Source: Falsochrobactrum tianjinense (GTDB taxonomy: Bacteria > Pseudomonadota > Alphaproteobacteria > Rhizobiales > Rhizobiaceae). Taken from it: a stretch of 64,000 nucleotides of DNA. The stretch lies in NCBI RefSeq assembly GCF_019100495.1, contig NZ_JAHRVA010000007.1:72223-136222 (forward strand), in the 5' to 3' direction. Below are positions 48,267 through 62,198 of this stretch, piece after piece. The notes under the pieces are model-generated. The model did no database searches. It was not told the origin of the DNA and saw only the letters and a program-made list of their open reading frames with translations. How positions within the stretch are numbered: position 1 is the stretch's first letter; each line of letters opens with the position of its first letter. Position numbers and translations under genes: made by a program.

Positions 48267-49645
48267 CAGCCGTGCCCTTCCTTGGTAAAGGCACCTGACA
48301 CCATCTTTCTCTCATTGAGGAATGCGCTCGGTTCCCGGCTTCCGACAAAGCCGCGCGGCTTCCAGACCATGACGATCACCATAGCGAGACCAAAGATCAG
48401 CATGCGGTAAAGTTCCGGGGTGAAACTCGGGCCGAAAATGGCTTTCAGGAAGTCCATCTCGCGCAGGATTTCCGTACCCCCGATCATGACCACCGCCGCA
48501 ACGGCGATACCTACCAGAGATCCCATGCCGCCCAGAACCACAATGGCCAGAATGACCGCAGATTCAAGGAAGATGAAGGATTCAGGGCTGACAAATCCCT
48601 GACGCGCTGCAAAGAACGAGCCAGCAAAACCGCCGAACATAGCGCCTGTAGCGAAAGCCGTGAGCTTCGTCGTCGTGGTATTGATACCCAGAGACCGGCA
48701 GGCGATTTCGTCTTCGCGCAATGCTTCCCACGCCCGTCCCACCGGCATGCGGCGCAGGCGGATCGTGACGAAAGCGGTTAGCAGCGCCAGCAGGAGAATG
48801 ACGTAGTAGAGGAAGAATTTGTAATGCGCTGCCGAGAATGCCAAGCCGAAATAGGCGGCGAAACCATCCTTGCTGGCATTGAATGGCAGGCCGAGGAACG
48901 TTGCTTTCGCAATGCCCGATATGCCGAAAGTTCCCCTGGTCAGATCGGTCCAGTTTATCAGGACAAGCCGGATGATCTCCCCGAAAGCCAACGTCACGAT
49001 GGCCAGGTAATCGCCGCGCAGGCGCAGGACCGGAAAACCCAGAATGACGCCCCATGTCGCGGCCAGAATGCCGGCCATAGGCAAAAGCATCCAGAAAGAC
49101 AGGCCGAAATAGCTCGACAGGATTGCGTAGGAATAAGCCCCCACCGCATAGAATGCGACGTAACCAAGATCAAGGAGTCCCGCAAGGCCGACGACGATAT
49201 TGAGGCCCCACGCCAGCATCACATAGATGAGAATCTGGACGCCGAAATTGTCCACCCATTTCAGCGACCCCTGCCAGCCAAGCATGCTGACGACGAAGAT
49301 CGGGTAGACGAAAAGGAACACCACACCGATCTGCGAGAAATGCCGGACCAGAAAGGATCGGTCTTCCGCAGCCACCGCCGGGCGGCTGCCTTTCGCGAGT
49401 TTACGCGCCTCAAGCCAGGGAGAAACGAAAGCGATAAAAACGAAACGTCCCACTGCCGCCAGCGCAACAAGCACCGCAAGCGTTCCCCAGCGCTGATCCA
49501 GCACCAGTTCGTTATTGATATTCTGATCGGTTTGAAAGCCGACGATGAGAATAAACAGTCCCAGCGCCAGTAGTCCGGCAATGATGCCTTCACGAATGGC
49601 CCGGCCAAAAAGGGAATCCGGGCGTGAACCTGTTTGTACGGCCAT
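48266..49645 (-). CDS. livM: Branched-chain amino acid ABC transporter permease LivM
   Basis: A 459-residue inner-membrane protein, longer than a typical LivM (about 425) through an N-terminal hydrophilic and membrane part (residues 1-130). The core has [20 protein letters not shown], the EAA-like region [20 protein letters not shown] and [20 protein letters not shown]. With LivH it forms the translocation path. It overlaps the livG start by 1 base and lies 2 bases after livH. Confidence 0.9.
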   Translation of the reverse strand: MAVQTGSRPDSLFGRAIREGIIAGLLALGLFILIVGFQTDQNINNELVLDQRWGTLAVLVALAAVGRFVFIAFVSPWLEARKLAKGSRPAVAAEDRSFLVRHFSQIGVVFLFVYPIFVVSMLGWQGSLKWVDNFGVQILIYVMLAWGLNIVVGLAGLLDLGYVAFYAVGAYSYAILSSYFGLSFWMLLPMAGILAATWGVILGFPVLRLRGDYLAIVTLAFGEIIRLVLINWTDLTRGTFGISGIAKATFLGLPFNASKDGFAAYFGLAFSAAHYKFFLYYVILLLALLTAFVTIRLRRMPVGRAWEALREDEIACRSLGINTTTTKLTAFATGAMFGGFAGSFFAARQGFVSPESFIFLESAVILAIVVLGGMGSLVGIAVAAVVMIGGTEILREMDFLKAIFGPSFTPELYRMLIFGLAMVIVMVWKPRGFVGSREPSAFLNERKMVSGAFTKEGHG

Positions 49646-49647
49646 GA

Positions 49648-50556
49648 TTATACCTTTTCGACTTCAGGACGACCAAGAATGCCGGACGGCATGAAGATCA
49701 GCACGATGGCGAGGATCGAGAACGCTGCGACATCCTTGTAGTCGATCGAGAAATAAGCCGACCACAATGCCTCGATGAGACCGATCAGCAACCCGCCTAC
49801 CACCGCGCCCGGAAGCGAACCAATCCCGCCCAGAACCGCTGCCGTAAAGGCCTTGACACCGGGGATAAAGCCGTCGGCAAAGGAGATCACACCATAGAAA
49901 GTAAGATAAAGCGTACCGGCCACGGCAGCGAGCATCGCACCCATGACGAAGGTGAGCGAAACTACCCGATCAACATTGATGCCAAGCAGCGCCGCCATCT
50001 TGCGATCCTGTTCGCAGGCGCGCTGCGCACGCCCAAGAGAAGTGCGATTGACCACATACCAGAAGACGGTCAGCAGCACTGCCGTCACCACGATGACCAC
50101 GACCTGCTTCAGCGAGATCGTCACATTGGTGCCGAACAGGCTGTAGGTTCCGTTGAGCAGATTGGGTACCGGCTTGTTGCGCGGACCCTGCGTCACCTGA
50201 ACGAAATTCGACAATGCGATCGACATGCCGATCGCCGTGATCAGCGGTGCCAGTCGGAACGAGCCACGCAAGGGTCGATAAGCCGCGCGCTCGATGACCC
50301 AGCTCCACAACCCCGTCAGAAGCATTGCGACGACCATCATCAGAAGCAGCATCAGCGCAAGCGGTAGCGCGCCGATGAAGGTTGTGATGAGCAGAAAAAC
50401 AATCAGCGCCATAAAGGCGCCGAGCATGAAGACATCGCCATGTGCAAAGTTGATCATGCCGATAATGCCATAAACCATCGTATAGCCGATGGCGATCAGG
50501 CCATAGATCGATCCGAGCGCAAGCCCGTTGATCACCTGCTGGAAGAAATATTCCAT
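49648..50556 (-). CDS. livH: Branched-chain amino acid ABC transporter permease LivH
   Basis: A 302-residue permease with about eight membrane segments. It begins [20 protein letters not shown] and contains the EAA-type loop [20 protein letters not shown]. The start at 50556 is preferred because GGTGG precedes it and homologs begin here; an ATG at 50571 adds MGGFS. It is the first gene of livHMGF, followed by the DUF6867 and receptor genes. The 291 bases upstream (50557-50847) hold the promoter region, with no other feature recognised. Confidence 0.92.
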   Translation of the reverse strand: MEYFFQQVINGLALGSIYGLIAIGYTMVYGIIGMINFAHGDVFMLGAFMALIVFLLITTFIGALPLALMLLLMMVVAMLLTGLWSWVIERAAYRPLRGSFRLAPLITAIGMSIALSNFVQVTQGPRNKPVPNLLNGTYSLFGTNVTISLKQVVVIVVTAVLLTVFWYVVNRTSLGRAQRACEQDRKMAALLGINVDRVVSLTFVMGAMLAAVAGTLYLTFYGVISFADGFIPGVKAFTAAVLGGIGSLPGAVVGGLLIGLIEALWSAYFSIDYKDVAAFSILAIVLIFMPSGILGRPEVEKV

Positions 50557-50847
50557 CGAAAAGCCACCCATTTACTCTGCCGGGATCTTATTGCCGCATC
50601 ATTATTTCGTGCAGCTTCATTTTATTCCCGGTTAATTACACCTAACGGCTGTATGGAGGATTGCAACCCCTTTTGTCTTCGACAAAAGACTAAGTTCCCA
50701 TTCTCTCCCCAAACTAGTTATGTCCCCTATAAAGCATCCTGTATATATTTTTTTCTCCTGCCTGCGGCGCGTTATTTCATTTTTTTCCCGCAGGGGAAAC
50801 AGCAAAAAATTGGACATAGATCCCTGTTTTTGCCAACCGTACCCGTT

Positions 50848-51849
50848 TTATGCAACACTAAATCCATGTGCGAACGGGTCGCGATCATCGATAAAGATCG
50901 TATTATAGCCGGTCATGCGCGCCCAACCCGCAATGGACGGGACGATTCCGGCCCCCCCTGCGACTTCCACCGCCTTTTCCACGCGACCGTGAAACAGCGA
51001 GCCGATGATTGATTCGTGCACGAAATCATCACCGGACTTGAGCTTTCCTTTGGCCGCAAGCTGCGCCATACGCGCCGAAGTCCCGGTGCCGCACGGCGAG
51101 CGGTCGATGGCCTTATCGCCATAAAAAACCGCGTTGCGCGCATGGGCTTCGGGGTGATTCGGCTTTCCCGTCCATAGAATATGGGTCAGGCGATTGATAT
51201 CGGGCAGTTCGGGATGCTGGAATTTATATGCCTCGTTCAGGCGCTGTCGCAGCACAGGGCTCCATGCGATGAGTTGCAGCGCAGTATAATCTTTCATGTC
51301 AGTGTAATTTTCTTGCGGCTCGACAATGGCGTAGAAATTGCCGCCGTAGGCGACATCCACCCTGAGCAGCCCCAAATCGGGACATTCCACCTCAAGATTC
51401 TGCGCATAAAGAAACGCCGGAACGTTCGTCAGCCGCACGCGCTCGACATATTGCCCGTTCTGCTCATATTCGATCGCGACCAGACCGGCGGGCGTATCCA
51501 GATTGAGCTTGCCCGGCACTTTTGGCGTAACCAGTCCCTGCTCGATCGCCATTGTCACCGTACCGATGGTTCCGTGGCCGCACATGGGCAGGCAGCCCGA
51601 GGTTTCGATGAACAGCACCGCGACATCGCAATCGGGTCGCGTCGGCGGATAAAGAATCGAACCCGACATCATGTCGTGACCGCGTGGCTCGAACATGAGA
51701 CCCGTGCGAATCCAGTCATACTCCGCCAGAAAATGCGCCCGCTTTTCCATCATGGTCGAGCCTTGCAGGTTCGGGCCGCCGCCGGCCACCAGACGCACGG
51801 GATTGCCGCATGTATGTCCGTCGATGCAGAAGAATGAATGTCTTGCCAT
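50848..51849 (-). CDS. prpA: 4-hydroxyproline 2-epimerase / proline racemase family (PrpA-like)
   Basis: A 333-residue PLP-independent epimerase that probably converts trans-4-hydroxy-L-proline to cis-4-hydroxy-D-proline. The two catalytic cysteines are Cys90 in LPMCGHGTIG and Cys253 in SPCGTGTSARMAQ. The protein is very similar to Brucella PrpA, reported as a secreted B-cell mitogen with racemase/epimerase activity; whether this copy has that role is not shown. It is 5 bases after the D-amino-acid dehydrogenase gene on the same strand, the next enzyme of the pathway. Confidence 0.92.
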   Translation of the reverse strand: MARHSFFCIDGHTCGNPVRLVAGGGPNLQGSTMMEKRAHFLAEYDWIRTGLMFEPRGHDMMSGSILYPPTRPDCDVAVLFIETSGCLPMCGHGTIGTVTMAIEQGLVTPKVPGKLNLDTPAGLVAIEYEQNGQYVERVRLTNVPAFLYAQNLEVECPDLGLLRVDVAYGGNFYAIVEPQENYTDMKDYTALQLIAWSPVLRQRLNEAYKFQHPELPDINRLTHILWTGKPNHPEAHARNAVFYGDKAIDRSPCGTGTSARMAQLAAKGKLKSGDDFVHESIIGSLFHGRVEKAVEVAGGAGIVPSIAGWARMTGYNTIFIDDRDPFAHGFSVA

Positions 51850-51854
51850 GATGG

Positions 51855-53117
51855 TTAGTTCCGAAAACGTTGGGGCTTGAATGGGGAGGGATCAATTGCT
51901 GGAGCGCTTTCCAAAATGAGATCACGAATGAGCCGTGCGGTCGCAGCCGACTGCGTGAGACCGAGATGGCCATGACCAAAACCGTAATAGATGTTCCGTC
52001 CCGCAGAAGCGCGTCCGATAACAGGCAGGGAGTCGGGCAGTGAGGGGCGATAGCCCATCCATGGCCGCCCGTTTTGCGTTTTAAGACCCGGCAGAAACAG
52101 CGATGCCTTTTTGAGCATCGCCTCGGAACGCGCGAAGTTCGGCGGCAGGTCCAGCCCGCCAAATTCGACAGCGCCTCCCACCCGCAAGCCCGTTTCCATC
52201 GGCGTAATGACGAAGCCATGTCCGGGAAAAGTAAGCTGGCGCTTCACATCGAAACTGTCTGTCGGCAGAGTGGTATTGTATCCGCGTTCGGTATCGAGCG
52301 GAACGCTATCGCCAAACGCCTGCGCCAGACTGCGCGACCACGCACCCGCCATGATAACCAGATGTGCGGCAGCGATTTCCGTCCCATCTTCCAGCCGAAG
52401 CCTGGCGCCGGTATCCGCCGGTTGAGCGCTCACCACCTTGCCTTGCTGAAATCGGGCACCAAGCCGTTCCGCATAGGCCCAGACGGCCTGGCCGAACAGT
52501 TTCGGATCACTGACATTCTTCCAGCCCGGCACGAAAGTTCCCGCAACGAAGCGAGGGCTCAATCCCGGCTGCAATTCGGCAAGTTGCGTTCCACGCACAT
52601 GCTCATAGGCAATTCCTGCCTTTCCACGCACATCCCAGCCGGGCTGGGACGCAGCAAGCTCGCCCTCGCTTTCATAAAGCTCCAGATTGCCGTCTTCGCG
52701 CAGGCGGTCGCGCAATTGCGCGCGTTCGATCAGCGACAGCATCTCACTTTCGGCCAGACGCATGATAGCCGCCTGCGCCCTGGCCGTTTCAGCCTGAACG
52801 CTGGCGCTACTTGCACGCCAGAAGCGATAGAGCCACGGGATCATTTTGGGAAAGTACGACGGACGGATCGTGAAGGGGCCCAACGGGTCCATCAGCCAAC
52901 CTGGCACCTTGCGCATCACTCCCTTGGAGGCCATCGGCAGAATATCTGAGAAGGCCAGAGCCGCCGCATTGCCGGAACTCGTTTCCTCGCAAATACCGGT
53001 TCGGTCGATGACCAGAACCTTGCGGCCAGCCTCCACCAGCAATGCGGCGGTAGCAACGCCTAGAATACCTGCCCCGATAATGACCACGTCTTGCTGGTCT
53101 GCCAAATCCGATCTCAT
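51855..53117 (-). CDS. FAD-dependent D-amino acid (D-hydroxyproline) dehydrogenase
   Basis: A 420-residue DadA/DAO-like oxidoreductase. The FAD-binding N terminus is DVVIIGAGILGVATAALLVE, followed by the extended segment GICEETSSGNAAAL, and the late FYFGHGHLGLT-like region (YYGFGHGHLGLTQSAATARL) matches the family. It sits directly upstream of the epimerase, so it likely oxidises cis-4-hydroxy-D-proline to a pyrroline product. The later pathway enzymes (deaminase, semialdehyde dehydrogenase) are not in this window. General D-amino-acid activity is an alternative. Confidence 0.88.
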   Translation of the reverse strand: MRSDLADQQDVVIIGAGILGVATAALLVEAGRKVLVIDRTGICEETSSGNAAALAFSDILPMASKGVMRKVPGWLMDPLGPFTIRPSYFPKMIPWLYRFWRASSASVQAETARAQAAIMRLAESEMLSLIERAQLRDRLREDGNLELYESEGELAASQPGWDVRGKAGIAYEHVRGTQLAELQPGLSPRFVAGTFVPGWKNVSDPKLFGQAVWAYAERLGARFQQGKVVSAQPADTGARLRLEDGTEIAAAHLVIMAGAWSRSLAQAFGDSVPLDTERGYNTTLPTDSFDVKRQLTFPGHGFVITPMETGLRVGGAVEFGGLDLPPNFARSEAMLKKASLFLPGLKTQNGRPWMGYRPSLPDSLPVIGRASAGRNIYYGFGHGHLGLTQSAATARLIRDLILESAPAIDPSPFKPQRFRN

Positions 53118-53275
53118 CTACGCGGCTCCCCCGCCATTATCTATCCGAATTCAAATCCTCTATGCCCCCGAAGGTATTTCGGGGCCGCATCGATCCGATT
53201 GTCTATCGATTCCTTGGAATAATCTTGTGCGTAGAAATATCCTTGCCGCCTCAATGCCAACCGTAATGACGAATT

Positions 53276-53294
53276 GATATATCAGTGGTATATC
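53276..53294. promoter_or_regulatory. Putative operator between the hydroxyproline genes and their regulator
   Basis: GATATATC - AGT - GGTATATC (53276-53294) is an inverted repeat with 7 of 8 bases matching across a 3-base spacer. It lies in the 226-base divergent gap, 50 bases upstream of the FCD regulator, which is the expected place and shape for a GntR/FCD binding site. Confidence 0.6.
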
Positions 53295-53343
53295 TATAGC
53301 GTGACTTTACACCAATCACAATCGTCAAAGGGCAGAAATCGGC

Positions 53344-54039
53344 ATGTCCGAAGTTGAAAACCGCGGCCTCTCCGCCCCCCTGCTTTCACAAGTATCCACC
53401 GTCGCAACTGACGGCTGGGCCGCCGAAAGTCTGGCCGAGCGCGCTTACCGCATTTTGGAGCGCCTGATCGTCACACTACAGCTTGAACCCGGTACTGTTG
53501 TCAATGAGCGTAACCTTGTCGAGTTGACCGGTATGGGACGTACGCCCGTGCGCGAGGCGATCCAGCGGCTTGCATGGGAAGGGTTGATGGAGGTCCGTCC
53601 GCGCGCGGGTATCACCATTGCGCCCATTTATCCGCCGGATTTCGGCAAAGTACTCGACGCACGCGAAGGTGTTGAACAGGTTCTTGCCGGGGCAGCCGCG
53701 CGCTTTGGCAGCAGACGCGATTATACACGTCTGGAAGCTGCGGCGGAACTGATGCGTCAAGCGGTTAGTGCGCAAGACGTGATCCTGTTTCTCGATGCAG
53801 ACAAGGCTTTCGACCTGGTGCTTGGAGTAGCGGCAAACAATTCCTATGCGGCTCGCCTTGCTGCTCCCTTGCAAACCCATAGCCGCCGCTTCTGGTTCCA
53901 GCGACATGCGTTTTCGAGCATTGCCAGTTCGGCAGCGGCACATGCCGCGCTAATTGACGCCATCGTTACACGCAAACCCGAACGCGCGGCCACAGCCGCC
54001 AAAGCGCTGATGAATTATCTGCGTTCTCTTGCACCGTAA
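53344..54039 (+). CDS. GntR-family (FCD-type) transcriptional regulator
   Basis: A 231-residue regulator. The winged-helix domain (about 25-90) has ERAYRILERLIVTLQLEPGT and LTGMGRTPVREAIQRLAWEG, and the C-terminal FCD ligand domain (about 105-225) is all-helical (ADKAFDLVLGVAANNSYAAR, then HAALIDAIVTRKPERAATAA). It is divergent from the hydroxyproline genes and an inverted repeat sits in the gap, so it probably controls them and binds hydroxyproline or a catabolite. This is inferred from position. Confidence 0.87.
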   Translation: MSEVENRGLSAPLLSQVSTVATDGWAAESLAERAYRILERLIVTLQLEPGTVVNERNLVELTGMGRTPVREAIQRLAWEGLMEVRPRAGITIAPIYPPDFGKVLDAREGVEQVLAGAAARFGSRRDYTRLEAAAELMRQAVSAQDVILFLDADKAFDLVLGVAANNSYAARLAAPLQTHSRRFWFQRHAFSSIASSAAAHAALIDAIVTRKPERAATAAKALMNYLRSLAP

Positions 54040-54099
54040 AAGCAGCCCAATCGCCGGCTCCTTGTCTTAGAGAGGCTTAGATAGAGGGCTTAAAAAGAA

Positions 54100-54119
54100 A
54101 AGCGGGCTAAAGCCCGCTT
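54100..54119 (-). terminator. Terminator of the atp operon
   Basis: AAGCGGGC (54100-54107), TAAA, GCCCGCTT (54112-54119). The minus-strand tail is TTTCTTTTTAAG, just after the atpC stop. Confidence 0.88.
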
Positions 54120-54145
54120 CACTGAACATTCAAAATAGATCCATA

Positions 54146-54553
54146 TCAGGCCGGCAGGATCGTTCCCTGCAACGTCATAAGCTGGTGCAGGAAGATTTCT
54201 GCCTTGGTTCGATGTTCGTTCGACGAAGCATCGTCCAGCATCTTGCGGGCGTGTTCGATACGGCGCTGAATGTCAGCCGGGTCGATATCGTCCACATGAG
54301 TTGCCGATTCAGCCAGTACGGTGCAGCTTTGCGGTGTAATATCGGCGAAACCGCCGAACACCACGTAAGAGTCCGACTTGCCGTCGACCAGCTTCACCGA
54401 AACGACACCCGGCATGATCGTCGTCATCAGCGGAGAATGACCGGCGAGAGCCGTCAGATAGCCTTCGCTACCCGGAATGACGACTTCCGTCACCTGCGCA
54501 GAAAGCAGGAGCCGTTCAGGCGACACGAGTTCGAATTGGAAAGCTTGAGCCAT
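54146..54553 (-). CDS. atpC: ATP synthase epsilon subunit
   Basis: A 135-residue F1 epsilon subunit that couples rotation and inhibits ATP hydrolysis. The N-terminal beta sandwich reads FELVSPERLLLSAQVTEVVI and LTALAGHSPLMTTIMPGVVS, and the C-terminal helical part starts at DPADIQRRIEHARKMLDDAS. The start is fixed at 54553 because MAQAFQFELV is the standard N terminus; the frame continues upstream without support. Last gene of atpHAGDC, followed by a terminator. Confidence 0.95.
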   Translation of the reverse strand: MAQAFQFELVSPERLLLSAQVTEVVIPGSEGYLTALAGHSPLMTTIMPGVVSVKLVDGKSDSYVVFGGFADITPQSCTVLAESATHVDDIDPADIQRRIEHARKMLDDASSNEHRTKAEIFLHQLMTLQGTILPA

Positions 54554-54634
54554 GATTCTCACTTGAATTTCGAATGATTGAGTATTCGCGGCGGGCACGA
54601 ATGCCCGCCCGAAACTTAATAGGAACTCAATTCA

Positions 54635-56194
<1,560 letters not shown>

Positions 56195-56205
56195 TTACCT
56201 TCCGA

Positions 56206-57084
56206 TTAGAGCGCTTCCGCGCCCGAAATGATTTCGATCAGTTCCTTGGTGATCTGCGCCTGACGCTGGCGGTTATACGTGATCGACAGCTTGTTGATCA
56301 TGTCGCCCGCATTGCGCGTCGCATTGTCCATTGCGCTCATCTTCGCGCCCATCTCGCCTGCCACGTTCTCCAGCAATGCGCGGAAAATCTGGACCGAGAT
56401 ATTGCGCGGGATCAGCGTGCTCAGGATCGCCGCAGGATCAGGTTCGTATTCATAAATCGCGTCACCCTCGGCTTCCGCTTGCACGTCATCGCCAGCCGAA
56501 GCGGGAATGAGTTGCTGCGCGGTCGGAACCTGGGCAATAACCGACTTGAATTCGGAATAGAACAGCGTGCAGACGTCAAATGCGCCTTCATCGAACAGCC
56601 CGATCACTTTGTGGCCGATCTGGTCGGCATGCACGAAAGCGAGCTGTTTGACTTCACGCAGATTGACATGATCGATGATCAGGCTGGCAAATTCACGACG
56701 CAAAATATCCGCGCCCTTCTTGCCGACCGTGATGATCTTGACCGTCTTGCCTTCAGCCAGGAGCTTGCGGGCATGGTCACGCGCCAGACGCGCGATCTGC
56801 GAATTGAAACCGCCGCAAAGGCCGCGTTCAGCTGTACAGACGACGAGCAGATGCACGTCGTCCTTGCCCGTACCAGCCATCAGGGCCGGCGCGTCTTCAC
56901 CGCTGACATTCTGCGCGATATTCGCGAGAACGGCGCCCATGCGCTGCGAGTAAGGCCGTGCGGCCTCCGCAGCTTCCTGGGCACGGCGCAGCTTCGCCGC
57001 AGCGACCATCTGCATCGCCTTGGTGATCTTCTGCGTCGCCTTGACCGAGGCGATACGGTTTCTCAGATCCTTTAGTGAAGGCAT
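56206..57084 (-). CDS. atpG: ATP synthase gamma subunit
   Basis: A 292-residue central-stalk subunit. The N-terminal coiled coil [20 protein letters not shown] and the matching C-terminal helix ([20 protein letters not shown], then [16 protein letters not shown]) form the shaft, and [20 protein letters not shown] is the conserved Rossmann-like part. It is 21 bases downstream of atpA. Turns inside the alpha3-beta3 ring. Confidence 0.95.
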   Translation of the reverse strand: MPSLKDLRNRIASVKATQKITKAMQMVAAAKLRRAQEAAEAARPYSQRMGAVLANIAQNVSGEDAPALMAGTGKDDVHLLVVCTAERGLCGGFNSQIARLARDHARKLLAEGKTVKIITVGKKGADILRREFASLIIDHVNLREVKQLAFVHADQIGHKVIGLFDEGAFDVCTLFYSEFKSVIAQVPTAQQLIPASAGDDVQAEAEGDAIYEYEPDPAAILSTLIPRNISVQIFRALLENVAGEMGAKMSAMDNATRNAGDMINKLSITYNRQRQAQITKELIEIISGAEAL

Positions 57085-57105
57085 CCGTTCATCCCGTCAC
57101 AAATT

Positions 57106-59195
<2,090 letters not shown>

Positions 59196-59461
59196 GAACA
59201 ACCTGCTCTCTACGTTGAAATCATCTTTTTGGAACCCACCGGGACGCCGGGACCCAAACAGATGATTTTATTGAATGTTTCCGGAGAACCGCCGACGCGC
59301 GAGCGCGCCAACACCGAAATGTGATTGCCGTCTAGCATAGACGAACCAGACTCGCAACACGCGAATCCCGCTCTTTTGTGTAACCCACCTCGCATTTTCT
59401 GGTCAATAAAGTCACAGGCGGCGCACTCCTCTGGCAAGCAGCGCTTTAGCACCTCGTAAAA

Positions 59462-59851
59462 CTAGGCAATGAAGCCGAAAGCATAGAGCAGTGGGCCTGC
59501 CGCAAGCGCGAATTCGATAATGGCGGCAAATATGTTGTAAAAACTTGTACCTCTATCCGACATCATTGAAATAAACCGGCCGAACAGGGCGAATCCCCAG
59601 CAGGCGCCAAGCACCACCCATAGAAAAGGCTGCGCAAAAACCAGGCAGCCGAGCCCAATGCCAAGATAGAACCCGGCCATAGTGGCGCGGATTGACGCAT
59701 AGGCTCCTACATGTTCGTGCGCGGGCTGCAATCTCAGCAGCTTCATCGACAGCCCCGGCGCAAAAAGCATGATCGCGCCCATAAGGGCCGTGACGGCAGC
59801 TGAACTCCAGGCGAGCCATTCGCCCGTGCTTGCGGGAAGATAGAATTCCAT
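59462..59851 (-). CDS. Small four-helix membrane protein (DUF4345-like)
   Basis: A 129-residue protein with four hydrophobic helices: EWLAWSSAAVTALMGAIMLF, GFYLGIGLGCLVFAQPFL, WVVLGACWGFALFGRFISMM and FAAIIEFALAAGPLLYAFGF. The length and spacing (a conserved Arg/Thr-rich loop ASIRATMAGFYLG) fit DUF4345 proteins, which are uncharacterised. It lies 30 bases after priA on the same strand. Function unknown. Confidence 0.75.
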   Translation of the reverse strand: MEFYLPASTGEWLAWSSAAVTALMGAIMLFAPGLSMKLLRLQPAHEHVGAYASIRATMAGFYLGIGLGCLVFAQPFLWVVLGACWGFALFGRFISMMSDRGTSFYNIFAAIIEFALAAGPLLYAFGFIA

Positions 59852-59881
59852 TCTCTTTACCTCATGGTTCCTGCCTGTTTA

Positions 59882-62092
59882 TCAAAGAAAACTTTGCGGA
59901 TCGATATCGATCTGTACGCGCAAGGAGCCGCGCTCTTTGGGCGCAGCAGCAAGCAAGGCCCTTATAAAGCTTTGAATATCCGCGCGTTTCGTACCATGGA
60001 CGAGAATACGGAATCGATAGCGGCCGCGCACCAGCGCCAGCGGTGCCTCCGCAGGTCCGAGCACGGAAATTGACGGCGACAATGGGGCCGCGCGGCGCAG
60101 GGCACGCGCATGATTCTCCGCGGCGGGGCGATTATCAGCAGAAATGATGAGCGCCGCGAGCCTTCCGAATGGAGGCAGGGCGCTGCGTTCCCGCTCCTCG
60201 ATTTCGCGCGTGTAAAAAGCCTCCGAATCACCGCCGACAATGGCGCGCATGACCGGGTGGTCGGGTTGATATGTCTGGAGAAGACCCAGACTTTTACGCC
60301 CCGTGCGCCCCGCCCGGCCTGTCACCTGATTGAGAAGCTGGAACGTTCGCTCAGCCGCACGCGGATCGCCATTGGCAAGCCCCAGATCGGCATCCACCAC
60401 GCCGACCAGCGTCATATTGGGAAAATTATGTCCCTTGGCGACAAGCTGCGTCCCGATGACGATATCCGCCTCGCCCTTGGCAATCGCATCCAGTTCCAGC
60501 CGCAGGCGCTTCACGCCTCCCGCCATATCAGACGAAAGGACTATGATTCTCGCCTCGTTGAACGTCGCCGCCACCTCTTCGGCAATACGCTCCACGCCCG
60601 GACCGCAGGCGACCAGATGATCCAGCGTTCCGCATTCGGGGCAGGCCTCCGGCACCGGCTCGTGATAGCCGCATTGATGGCACATCAACTGACCGCGAAA
60701 ACGGTGCTCGACCAGCCAGCTTGAGCATTGCGGGCACTGGAAGCGATGGCCGCAGACACGGCACAATGTCAGCGGCGCATAACCGCGCCGGTTGAGGAAC
60801 AATAACGCCTGCTCACCGCGCCCCACCGTCCTGCCCATTGCTTCGGTGAGCGCGGGCGACAGAAAGCGCCCTGGAGGCGGCGGGGATCGGCGCATGTCGA
60901 TGGTTTTAAGCTCTGGAAGTGCGGCTTCCGCATAGCGCCCGTAAAGCTTGATTCGCTTGTAGCGGCCCTGATCAGCATTGACCTGGCTTTCGATGGACGG
61001 CGTAGCCGAAGCCAGCACAACCGGAAAGCCGCCAATATGGCCGCGCACCACCGCCATGTCGCGGGCATTGTAGAAGACGCGATCTTCCTGCTTGTAGGCC
61101 GGGTCATGTTCTTCATCGACCACGATCAGTCCCAGTTCCCTGAAAGGCAGAAACAGTGCCGACCGTGCGCCAGCTACAACGCGCACCGTACCTTCGGCCA
61201 CTTGCCGCCAGACACGCTCGCGCGTTCTGGGCGCAAGATCGGAATGCCATTCGGCAGGTTTCGAGCCAAAACGATCATGGAACCGGTCGAGAAACTGCTG
61301 TGTCAAAGCGATTTCGGGCAGAAGAATCAGCACCTGCTTGCCCTGATCCAGTGCTTTCGCGACGGCTTCAAAATAGACTTCGGTCTTGCCCGATCCGGTC
61401 ACGCCGTCAAGCAGCGAGACGGCAAAACTGCCCGCTTCGACCGTTTCACACAGCATTTCAGCTGCGGCCTGCTGGTCTTCCGACAATGTGGCGCGCGCAT
61501 AACCCGTGTCGGGAGCGGCGACGATTGCCGGTGGCGGCAACAGCACTTCCTCGAAAATTCCCTGCGCCTTGAGGCCGTCCACAACGGTCAGCGAAACCCC
61601 CGCCGCATGAGCCAGCCCCGAGCGGGTCCATGCAAGCCCGCCGTGCGCAAGCTCCAGCACGCGTGCGCGTGCATCGGTCATACGTTCCGGCTCGCCGCCA
61701 TGATAGCGAAGCCCCGGCACATGCGGTTCGGGATCGAAGGCTGCAGGCGCGCGCAGCACCATGCGCGCGACCATTCCGGGCGGTGAAAGCGTGTAATCCG
61801 CAGCCCAGCGCATGAAGCGTAACATCTCGTCATTCACCGGCGGACAGTCGAAAACCTCCACGATCGCGCGCAGCTTTTTCGCATCGACCGCATCCGTCGC
61901 GCCCTCACAGACGATTCCCGCGACCTCCCTTGGCCCCAACGGCACGCGCACGATGGAACCGGGCTGGACCTGCATCCCCTCCGGCACCATATAAGAATAG
62001 GGTCGCTCAGCAGGCATGGGGACGAGCACCGGCACCACCCTCGGAGAGAGTTCCGCGAACAGTCCAGAAATATCGTGCGAATCTTTCGACAT
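59882..62092 (-). CDS. priA: Primosomal replication protein N' (PriA helicase)
   Basis: A 736-residue replication-restart helicase. The Walker A-containing LDGVTGSGKTEVYFEAVAKA is at about 225-245, the DEEHD box is in LIVVDEEHDPAYKQEDRVFY, and the eight-cysteine zinc ribbon CRVCGHRFQCPQCSS, MCHQCGYHEP, ACPECGTLD follows at about 440-495. It reloads the replisome at stalled forks. The N-terminal 3'-DNA-binding domain is intact. GC-rich surrounding sequence and no frameshift. Confidence 0.94.
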   Translation of the reverse strand: MSKDSHDISGLFAELSPRVVPVLVPMPAERPYSYMVPEGMQVQPGSIVRVPLGPREVAGIVCEGATDAVDAKKLRAIVEVFDCPPVNDEMLRFMRWAADYTLSPPGMVARMVLRAPAAFDPEPHVPGLRYHGGEPERMTDARARVLELAHGGLAWTRSGLAHAAGVSLTVVDGLKAQGIFEEVLLPPPAIVAAPDTGYARATLSEDQQAAAEMLCETVEAGSFAVSLLDGVTGSGKTEVYFEAVAKALDQGKQVLILLPEIALTQQFLDRFHDRFGSKPAEWHSDLAPRTRERVWRQVAEGTVRVVAGARSALFLPFRELGLIVVDEEHDPAYKQEDRVFYNARDMAVVRGHIGGFPVVLASATPSIESQVNADQGRYKRIKLYGRYAEAALPELKTIDMRRSPPPPGRFLSPALTEAMGRTVGRGEQALLFLNRRGYAPLTLCRVCGHRFQCPQCSSWLVEHRFRGQLMCHQCGYHEPVPEACPECGTLDHLVACGPGVERIAEEVAATFNEARIIVLSSDMAGGVKRLRLELDAIAKGEADIVIGTQLVAKGHNFPNMTLVGVVDADLGLANGDPRAAERTFQLLNQVTGRAGRTGRKSLGLLQTYQPDHPVMRAIVGGDSEAFYTREIEERERSALPPFGRLAALIISADNRPAAENHARALRRAAPLSPSISVLGPAEAPLALVRGRYRFRILVHGTKRADIQSFIRALLAAAPKERGSLRVQIDIDPQSFL

Positions 62093-62198
62093 GACTGCGT
62101 GACCTTGGCGCGGCTTTGCGCTAAAGAAAAGCCACCTTCCGGGATTTAAATGGATTTAACTCCCCTCACACCCGCGCTCATTATGGAGGAACGTTATT

